From Dehalococcoidia bacterium (lineage in GTDB: Bacteria > Chloroflexota > Dehalococcoidia > Bin125): a stretch of 64,000 nucleotides of DNA. Position 1 is the first letter of the stretch; each line of letters begins with the position of its first letter. A model generated the notes under the pieces. That model was not told the DNA's origin and did not search any database. It saw only the letters and a program-made list of their open reading frames with translations. Both the position numbers and the translations under genes were made by a program. Of this stretch, positions 58,131-64,000 are shown one piece after another. The stretch spans positions 268,885 through 332,884 of the forward strand of contig JAJEJC010000007.1 in NCBI GenBank assembly GCA_022828105.1, in the 5' to 3' direction.

Positions 58131-58993
58131 TGACGACTCCGGCCATCCTCCGCGACATCTGGCTAGCCGCTGCCGCGGAGCTCGAATCCGCCGGCATTGA
58201 TGACGCCAGATTCGAGGCCGAGGTCCTGCTTCGCCACGCCACTGGCCTGACCCGGGCCCAGCTCTACGCCTCGCTGACCGACGAGGTCGACCCTGCCGCA
58301 CAGGGCCGCTTCCAGGACGCCCTGGCCGAGCGCACGACCCGCAAGCCGCTCGCCTACATCACTGGCACGCGCGAGTTTTACCGGCTCGAGTTCCAGGTCA
58401 CGCCCGACGTACTGATTCCCCGCCCCGAGTCGGAGTTGCTCGTTGACGCCGCGCTCGACCACATGCGCCAGGCGCGCATCCGATCCGCCCTCGTCGCCGA
58501 CGTTGGCGCAGGCTCCGGCGCGGTCGGTATCGCCCTCGCCCGACACCGGCGCGGCGTCAATCTGATCTGCAGCGACGTCTCCCGCGACGCCCTGCGCATT
58601 GCCCGCGACAACGCGCGCCGTCTGCTGCGCCGGCCCAATGCAGCTTTCGTCCAAGGCGACCTGCTCACGCCCCTGCCGGGACCCTTCCATTGCGTCGTCG
58701 CCAATCTCCCCTACATCCCCGAAGAGCGGCTGGAGGAACTGGAGCCCGAGGTCGCCGAACACGAACCCCGCGTCGCCCTCACACCCGGCACCATGGGCAC
58801 CGAGCTGATCCTCCGACTGATCACCCAACTGCCCTCCCGGCTGCATCCCAATGGCATCGCCGTGCTCGAGGTTGACCCCGGCCAGGAGGCGGCCATCGCC
58901 GACGCCGCCCACCAGATGCTGCCCAACGCCGACATCGCCGTGCTCGACGACGTCAGCCAGCGTCCGCGCGCCATCAGGATCATCGCCGGATGA
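58130..58993 (+). CDS. prmC: release factor glutamine N5-methyltransferase
   Basis: A 287-residue SAM-dependent enzyme that methylates the GGQ glutamine of release factors. It is translationally coupled to prfA. The SAM motif is VADVGAGSGAVGIAL (122-136), and PRPESELLV (97-105) is conserved. The catalytic motif usually NPPY reads NLPY here (192-195). The N-terminal helical domain is complete. Its stop overlaps the start of the serine hydrolase gene (ATGA). Confidence 0.95.
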   Translation: MTTPAILRDIWLAAAAELESAGIDDARFEAEVLLRHATGLTRAQLYASLTDEVDPAAQGRFQDALAERTTRKPLAYITGTREFYRLEFQVTPDVLIPRPESELLVDAALDHMRQARIRSALVADVGAGSGAVGIALARHRRGVNLICSDVSRDALRIARDNARRLLRRPNAAFVQGDLLTPLPGPFHCVVANLPYIPEERLEELEPEVAEHEPRVALTPGTMGTELILRLITQLPSRLHPNGIAVLEVDPGQEAAIADAAHQMLPNADIAVLDDVSQRPRAIRIIAG

Positions 58994-60162
58994 CCGATGC
59001 CGACCGACCGCTGGCGTCTCCCGCGGACGCGCCCGTGCAAGGCTATTGCGATCCACGCTTCGCCGCGGTCCGCGAGCAGTTCCAGCAGAACTTCGTCGAC
59101 CGCTCCGAGACCGGAGCGGCCCTCGCCGTCACGCTCGACGGCGAGCTCGTCATCGACCTGTACGGCGGCTGGACGGATGCCAGGCACTCCAAACCCTGGG
59201 CCGAGGACACGATCGTCTGCTGCTACTCCGTCGGCAAGGCGATCTGCGCCATCCTCTCCTGGCGGCTCGCCGAACGCGGCGAGTTGGACATCGACCGCCG
59301 CGTTGCCGACTACTGGCCCGAGTTTGCTCAGAACGGCAAGGCCGATATTACCTTCCGCTGGATCCTCACCCACCAGAGCGGCCTCGCCGCGATTCGCAAG
59401 CCGCTGCCGCGCGGGGCCATGCTCGACTGGAACGTGATGACCTCGGCGCTCGCCGAGCAGGAGCCCTGGTGGCCGCCCGGCACGGCCCACGGCTATCACT
59501 CGAACACCCAGGGCTTCCTGATCGGCGAGGTCATTCGCCGGATCACCGGACGCTCAATCGGCCACCACCTTCAGTCGAATCTGAGCGAGCCCATCGATCT
59601 GGACTTTCACTTCGGCACCAAACCCGAACACGACGCTCGCACCGCCGACATGCTGCCCATCCAACAGCCGCCCGACTTGCGCCGCGCCCCGCTCAACGCC
59701 CTGCAGACGCTCGGCGGTCGCAATCCGCCCCACATCCAGAGCGGACCGGGCTCGCAAAACACCCGCGAGTACCGCGCGGCCGAGTTCCCCTCGACCACCG
59801 GACACGGCGCAGCCCGGGGCGTCGCCCGGCTCTTCGGCGCGCTCGCCCGCGATGGTCAACTCGACGGGGTCCACATCCTCGACCCTGTCACGATCGAGCT
59901 CATGTCGCGGGAACAGGTCTACGGCGTCGACGCCATTCTCGGCCGACCGACGCGCTTCGCCTCGGGCTTCCAGATGACCATGGACGAGCGTCCGCTTGGA
60001 CCCAACCCGCGCACATTCGGACACTTCGGAGGCGGAGGCTCGCTGGCCTTCGCCGATCCCGACGCCCGCGTCGGCTGGGGTTATGTCATGAACCAGGGCC
60101 GAGGCGGCTGGCAACACCGCCACACGCGAAAGCTGCTGGATCTGTTCTACGAAGCGCTGTAG
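58990..60162 (+). CDS. beta-lactamase-fold serine hydrolase (EstB-like)
   Basis: A 390-residue class C beta-lactamase-fold hydrolase. The SxxK motif is SVGK (80-83); the Tyr-x-Asn motif region reads GYHSNTQG. The gene overlaps prmC by four bases. There is no signal peptide, so it acts in the cytoplasm as an esterase or amidase rather than as a beta-lactamase. Pairing with prfA-prmC looks like chance operon growth. Confidence 0.9.
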   Translation: MTDADRPLASPADAPVQGYCDPRFAAVREQFQQNFVDRSETGAALAVTLDGELVIDLYGGWTDARHSKPWAEDTIVCCYSVGKAICAILSWRLAERGELDIDRRVADYWPEFAQNGKADITFRWILTHQSGLAAIRKPLPRGAMLDWNVMTSALAEQEPWWPPGTAHGYHSNTQGFLIGEVIRRITGRSIGHHLQSNLSEPIDLDFHFGTKPEHDARTADMLPIQQPPDLRRAPLNALQTLGGRNPPHIQSGPGSQNTREYRAAEFPSTTGHGAARGVARLFGALARDGQLDGVHILDPVTIELMSREQVYGVDAILGRPTRFASGFQMTMDERPLGPNPRTFGHFGGGGSLAFADPDARVGWGYVMNQGRGGWQHRHTRKLLDLFYEAL

Positions 60163-60175
60163 CGAGTCTCCGGCG

Positions 60176-61396
60176 CTAGTCCCGCATCATCTGGTAGCGC
60201 TTGCCCTCGGTCTTGATCGCCGGCGCGATCACCATCGCGGTTTGCTGCAACTCGCGGATCGTGTGCGCGCCGACGCTGCCCATGCAGGTCCGCAGTGCGC
60301 CGATCAGATTTTCCGTACCGTCCGTCCGCGAGGTCGGACCGAACAGCAGCCGGTCCAGCGTCGTGTGCTGACCGACATGCACGCGCACGCCGCGCGGCAG
60401 TTCGGCGTGCGGCGTCGCCATGCCCCAGTGGAATCCGCGGCCCGGCGCTTCCAGCGCGCCGGCGAAGGGCGAGCCGATCATCACGGCGTCCGCGCCCGAG
60501 ACCAGCGACTTGCAGAAGTCGCCGCCCGTGCGAATCCCGCCGTCGGTGATGATCGGCACGTAACGCCCGGTGCGCTCGAAGTAGACATCCCGCGCGTAGG
60601 CGCATTCGATCGTCGCCGAGACCTGCGGCACGCCGATGCCGAGCACTTCGCGCGACGTACAGGCTGCACCGGGCCCCACGCCGACCAAGAGTCCGGCGAT
60701 GCCCTCTTCCATCAGCTCAATCGACGCCTCGAATCCGACCGTGTTGCCGACCAGCGTAGGAATCTGAACCTCGTCGATCAGTTCCCGCAGAATCAGTCCG
60801 CGCTCCGAGCGGGAGTAGTGCCGCGCTGTGGTCACGGTCGACTGGACGACGAACACATCCGCATCGGCCTCCTTGACGATCGGCGCAAGCCGCTTCGCGT
60901 TGGGCGGCGTCACCGATACGGCGGCGGCTGAGCCGCCGTCCTTGATCTCCTGCACTCGGCGGCCGACCAGCTCCTCGCGAATCGGCGTCGTGTAGGCGCG
61001 CTGCAGGATCTCCGTGGCGGTCTCGGTGTCGCTCGATGCAACCTCCTCAAGCACGCCAGCCGGATCGTCGAAGCGGCACTGCAGTCCCTCAAGGTTGAGC
61101 ACCGCGAGTCCGCCGCGGCGACCGACCTCGATGGCAAAGTGCGGATCGACCACAGCGTCCATTGCCGCTGCCAGAATCGGGATCTCGAGGTGTTGACCTG
61201 CGAGCTCGGTGGACACATTCGTCAACTCGGGATTGATTGTGACGGCGCCCGGCACGATGGCGACATCGTCGAACCCGTAGGCCTCCTGCAGCGACTTGCG
61301 GCGCGGCTGATGGATGGCACTGAGTCCGGACTCGTACGCGCCCTGCACCAACTCCTGCCCGGGGGTCAGCGGTTCGTGATGCGTCAGCGTGGTCAT
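60176..61396 (-). CDS. guaB3: GuaB3-type IMP dehydrogenase-related protein
   Basis: A 406-residue TIM-barrel purine enzyme without the two CBS domains of IMP dehydrogenase. [20 protein letters not shown] holds the catalytic-loop Cys. [31 protein letters not shown] is the phosphate-binding region. GuaB3-family proteins have been reported to act as GMP reductases in cyanobacteria, so this may recycle GMP to IMP rather than make XMP. The ribosome site AAGGGGG lies before the ATG. Confidence 0.88.
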   Translation of the reverse strand: MTTLTHHEPLTPGQELVQGAYESGLSAIHQPRRKSLQEAYGFDDVAIVPGAVTINPELTNVSTELAGQHLEIPILAAAMDAVVDPHFAIEVGRRGGLAVLNLEGLQCRFDDPAGVLEEVASSDTETATEILQRAYTTPIREELVGRRVQEIKDGGSAAAVSVTPPNAKRLAPIVKEADADVFVVQSTVTTARHYSRSERGLILRELIDEVQIPTLVGNTVGFEASIELMEEGIAGLLVGVGPGAACTSREVLGIGVPQVSATIECAYARDVYFERTGRYVPIITDGGIRTGGDFCKSLVSGADAVMIGSPFAGALEAPGRGFHWGMATPHAELPRGVRVHVGQHTTLDRLLFGPTSRTDGTENLIGALRTCMGSVGAHTIRELQQTAMVIAPAIKTEGKRYQMMRD

Positions 61397-61455
61397 CTGG
61401 ATCCCCCTTGCATGCGCTCGATCTTGCGGGCGGGCGGCAGTACTGCGTTAAACGC

Positions 61456-61482
61456 ATGAGCGCGGCACATGGCCGCGCTCAT
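61456..61482. promoter_or_regulatory. perfect 11-bp inverted repeat upstream of guaB3
   Basis: ATGAGCGCGGC / GCCGCGCTCAT with a five-base loop, centred about 73 bases before the guaB3 start and about 150 before rsmI. It lies in the divergent control region, not after a gene. It could be an operator, a leader hairpin or a weak terminator. Confidence 0.45.
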
Positions 61483-61617
61483 TTGTGTATTGTCCAGTGG
61501 CTCGTGCGAACAAGCACGATGACAGCCGCCTGTCCTGTTTCACCGGTAGCGATAAGATAGCCGACCGACTCCGATCACTGCGTAAACGACCGAACACCTG
61601 CGCCTGGAGTGTCTGGC

Positions 61618-62448
61618 ATGCCCTCCGACCCCGGCACCCTCTACGTCGTTGCGACGCCGATCGGCAACCTGGAGGACATCACCCTGCGCGCGCTGCGGGT
61701 GCTGCGAGAGGTCGACCTGGTCGCCGCCGAACACGTACCCGTCGCCCTGACGTTGCTGCGTCACTTCGAGATCGACACGCCGGTCACTGCCTACCACGAC
61801 CGCGGACCCGAACCGCTACAACTGGTCGAGCGCCTGCGCGGCGGCGAGTCGATCGCAATCGTCTCCGACGCCGGCACGCCCGGCCTCAGCGACCCTGCCC
61901 ACGCCGTTGTCGCCGCCGCCCGCGAGGCCGGCCTGACCGTCTCGCCGATCCCCGGCGCGTCGGCCGGCGCGACCCTGTGGAGCGCGGCCGGCATCGCCGG
62001 TTCGGACGTTCGCCACTACGGATTTCTGCCGCGCAAACCGGCCGCCGTGCGCCGCACCATCGCCGAATTCGCCGAGCAGGGTCGGCCCGTGATCGCATTC
62101 GAGGCGCCCCGGCGGCTGCGCGCCACGCTCGAACAGCTCGCCCGCATCGCGCCCGGCGCGGAGCTCACCATCGGCCGTGAACTGACCAAGCTGCACGAAC
62201 AGATCTGGACCGGCTCGCCTGCTGAGGCGCTGGAGGAGTTCTCCGAGCCGCGCGGCGAGTTCACGTTGCTGATCGTCCCGCCCGTCGGCGAACAGACGCC
62301 GTGGACCGACGCCGAGATCGCCCAGGCATTGGCCGAGGCCGCCGCGCAGGGCGCGTCGCGCTCGCAAGCCGCCCGCCATGTCGCCCAGCAATCCGGGCGC
62401 CCGCGACGCGAGATTTACGCGCTCTGGCCATTCGGTCAGGATCGTTGA
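61618..62448 (+). CDS. rsmI: 16S rRNA (cytidine1402-2'-O)-methyltransferase
   Basis: A 276-residue enzyme of the RsmI/YraL family. GTLYVVATPIGNLEDITLRALRVL is the diagnostic start, SDAGTPGLSDP the SAM-binding loop and GFLPRK the later family motif. The ATG at 61618 is preferred over the GTG at 61609 because GGAG stands eight bases before it. The C-terminal 60 residues include a helical DNA-binding-like tail. It lies 46 bases upstream of metG. Confidence 0.95.
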   Translation: MPSDPGTLYVVATPIGNLEDITLRALRVLREVDLVAAEHVPVALTLLRHFEIDTPVTAYHDRGPEPLQLVERLRGGESIAIVSDAGTPGLSDPAHAVVAAAREAGLTVSPIPGASAGATLWSAAGIAGSDVRHYGFLPRKPAAVRRTIAEFAEQGRPVIAFEAPRRLRATLEQLARIAPGAELTIGRELTKLHEQIWTGSPAEALEEFSEPRGEFTLLIVPPVGEQTPWTDAEIAQALAEAAAQGASRSQAARHVAQQSGRPRREIYALWPFGQDR

Positions 62449-62481
62449 CATGCCACGGACCTATCAAATGGAATCAGCGCC

Positions 62482-62487
62482 TAACCT
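62482..62487 (+). promoter_or_regulatory. -10 box (TAACCT) of a leaderless-type promoter for metG
   Basis: TAACCT ends six bases before the metG ATG at 62494. No ribosome site is present. The spacing equals that of the other leaderless-type starts. Confidence 0.4.
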
Positions 62488-62493
62488 AGAGCC

Positions 62494-64000
62494 ATGAGCG
62501 ACAACATCCTCGTCTGCGTGGCCTGGCCCTACGCCAACGGGCCGATTCACCACGGACAGCTCGGCGGCGCGTATCTGCCCGCCGACATCTTCGCCCGCTA
62601 CCACCGCATCCGCGGCAACCGCGTGGCAATGGTCTCCGGCTCCGACACGCACGGCACGCCGATCACCGTCCGCGCCGACGACGAAGGCCGTACGCCCGGC
62701 GAGGTCGTGGCCGAGTACCACCAGTCGATCCTCGATACGTGGGAGGGCATGGGCATCTCGTTCGACACGTTTACAACGACCATGACCGACAACCACGAGG
62801 AAGTCGTCCATGGCCTGTTCAACGCCCTGCTCGAGCACGACTATCTGTTCAAGCAGACCCAGGACCTGTTCTACGACCCCGAGGCGCGGCGCTTCCTGCC
62901 CGACCGCTACATCGAGGGCGAGTGCCCGCACTGCAACGAGCCGCGCGCCCGCGGCGACCAATGCGACACCTGCGGCCGCCAGCTCGACGCCGTTGACCTA
63001 ATCAACCCGCGCTCGCGCAACACCGGCGCGACACCCGAGCTGCGCAGCTCCGAGCACTACTTCCTGCGCCTGACCGCCTTCGAGGAGCCGCTGGCAGAGT
63101 GGCTTGACGACGGCAAGGATTTCTGGCGCACCCACGTGCTCAACTTTTCCAAGGGCATGCTGCGCGAGGGCCTGCAGGACCGCGCCATCACCCGCGACAT
63201 CGACTGGGGCGTGCCCGTCCCGCTCGAGGGTTGGGAAGACAAGCGCATCTACGTCTGGTTCGAGGCCGTGATCGGCTATCTCTCCGCCACCGTCGAGTGG
63301 GCCGCGACCAACGGCGAGCCCGAGGCCTGGCGCGACTTCTGGCAGTCGGACGACGCGCGGATCTACAACTTCATCGGCAAGGACAACGTCCCTTTTCACA
63401 CGATCATCTGGCCCGCGATCCTGCTCGGCGCGGGCGGCTACCGCCTGCCCTACGACGTACCCGCCAACCAGTACATCACGATGAGCGGTTCCAAGGCCAG
63501 TACCTCGCAGCGCTGGGCCGTCTGGGTCAACGATTACCTGACCCGCTACGACCCCGATCCGCTGCGCTACGCGCTCGCCGCGCAGATGCCAGAGACGGCC
63601 GACTCCGACTTCTCCTGGTCGGAGTTCCTGCGCCGCAACAACGACGAACTCGTCGCCACCTGGGGCAACCTCGTCAACCGCGTGCTCTCGCTGATCAACC
63701 GCCACTTCGACGCTCAAGTGCCCGACCCCGGCCCGCTCGACCGCGACGCGACGCGGATGCTTGACCGCGCCCAGTCGGGACTCGAACAGGTCGGACAGTC
63801 GATCGAGGCCGTTCACCTGCGCCAGGGTATCCAGCAGGCGTTCGCGCTCGCGCAGGAGGCCAACCGCTACCTCGACCAGACCGCGCCCTGGCAGACGGTC
63901 AAGACGGACAAGCAGGCCGCCGCGCGCAGCCTCTACACGGCGCTCAACGTGATCGCCGCGCTGCGCACCGCGCTCGCGCCGTATCTGCCCTTCAGTTGCC
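62494..64000 (+). CDS. metG: methionyl-tRNA synthetase, 5' part, with unusual signature motifs
   Basis: The gene runs off the window; 502 codons are seen. MetRS charges tRNA-Met. NGPIHHGQLGGAYLPADIFARY has HHGQ (19-22) where HIGH is usual. The KMSKS loop reads KASTS (334-338). A zinc knuckle CPHC...CDTC starts at Cys144, and the anticodon-binding domain begins after about residue 380. The family is nevertheless clear from SGSDTHGTP, WFEAVIGYLSATVEW and FIGKDNVPFHTIIWPA. Changes at both ATP-binding signatures suggest a distinct MetRS lineage rather than a broken gene, because the frame is intact. Confidence 0.95.
   Translation, partial: MSDNILVCVAWPYANGPIHHGQLGGAYLPADIFARYHRIRGNRVAMVSGSDTHGTPITVRADDEGRTPGEVVAEYHQSILDTWEGMGISFDTFTTTMTDNHEEVVHGLFNALLEHDYLFKQTQDLFYDPEARRFLPDRYIEGECPHCNEPRARGDQCDTCGRQLDAVDLINPRSRNTGATPELRSSEHYFLRLTAFEEPLAEWLDDGKDFWRTHVLNFSKGMLREGLQDRAITRDIDWGVPVPLEGWEDKRIYVWFEAVIGYLSATVEWAATNGEPEAWRDFWQSDDARIYNFIGKDNVPFHTIIWPAILLGAGGYRLPYDVPANQYITMSGSKASTSQRWAVWVNDYLTRYDPDPLRYALAAQMPETADSDFSWSEFLRRNNDELVATWGNLVNRVLSLINRHFDAQVPDPGPLDRDATRMLDRAQSGLEQVGQSIEAVHLRQGIQQAFALAQEANRYLDQTAPWQTVKTDKQAAARSLYTALNVIAALRTALAPYLPFSC

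Noticed and set aside
62445-62450. TTGACA as -35 box of metG
   Set aside because: It is 31 bases from the TAACCT box, too far for a sigma-70-type promoter, and it contains the rsmI stop.

Overview
This is a bacterial chromosomal window of high GC, densely packed on both strands. It has no rRNA, CRISPR array, insertion sequence, integrase or prophage gene that I can see. Two tRNA genes lie in it: tRNA-Pro(UGG) at 41423-41499 (+) and tRNA-Arg(CCG) at 48148-48222 (-). Several features suggest a Chloroflexota-like bacterium, possibly of the Dehalococcoidia/SAR202 sort: the abundance of CaiB/BaiF class III CoA-transferases, a GuaB3-type IMP-dehydrogenase relative, tandem GWN-type repeats in an exported protein, and TANNNT boxes placed directly before start codons as in leaderless mRNAs. 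This placement is inference; an actinobacterial-like lineage is the main alternative.

Layout. 1-7183: the end of a CoA-transferase gene, then a (+) catabolic block with a 2-hydroxyacid dehydrogenase, an HpcH/HpaI-type aldolase, an Ldh2-family dehydrogenase, a MarR regulator, a DHA2 drug/solute exporter and a small membrane protein. 7217-13299 (-): the glutamate synthase large subunit, with a perfect palindrome just upstream of its start, and a GSAM-like aminotransferase. 13385-16379: a VTT membrane protein, a flavin-reductase-like protein, an enoyl-CoA hydratase relative and an SDR. 16682-18015 (-): a lower-GC pair (SRPBCC-like protein and GIY-YIG nuclease) whose 5' end overlaps a HEAT-SpoU methyltransferase. 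18988-23899: exported DPBB protein, HtrA-like protease, MFS exporter, RraA-like aldolase, Crp/Fnr regulator. 24344-30751: enoyl-CoA hydratase, an orphan gene and two back-to-back pairs of CoA-transferase genes. 30792-37525: small membrane protein, CinA-C/PncC homologue, alpha/beta hydrolase, glycolate oxidase genes glcDEF and an MBL-fold hydrolase. 37538-41393: NYN protein, Mrp ATPase, a small His/Cys protein, dihydroorotate dehydrogenase. 41532-44993: an 814-residue double CoA-transferase divergent from two MaoC-type hydratase genes. 45009-53359: two cyclophilins (one membrane-anchored with two domains), a methyltransferase, PhoX phosphatase, a YifB ATPase and a class V aminotransferase. 53411-64000: housekeeping genes relA/spoT, hisS, prfA, prmC, a serine hydrolase, guaB3, rsmI and the start of metG.

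How the genes work together. The accessory metabolism centres on acyl-CoA and hydroxy/oxo acids: CoA is attached by class III CoA-transferases, double bonds are hydrated by enoyl-CoA hydratases and MaoC proteins, and 2-hydroxy acids are oxidised or cleaved by GlcDEF, Ldh2, the aldolase and RraA.

The most striking pattern is in the CoA-transferases. Two sequence types, called alpha and beta here, occur three times in the same order: twice as translationally coupled gene pairs read from one shared divergent promoter region, and once as a single fused 814-residue protein. This suggests an obligate two-part enzyme class. Six of the seven CoA-transferase domains carry Glu where the family's catalytic Asp is expected.
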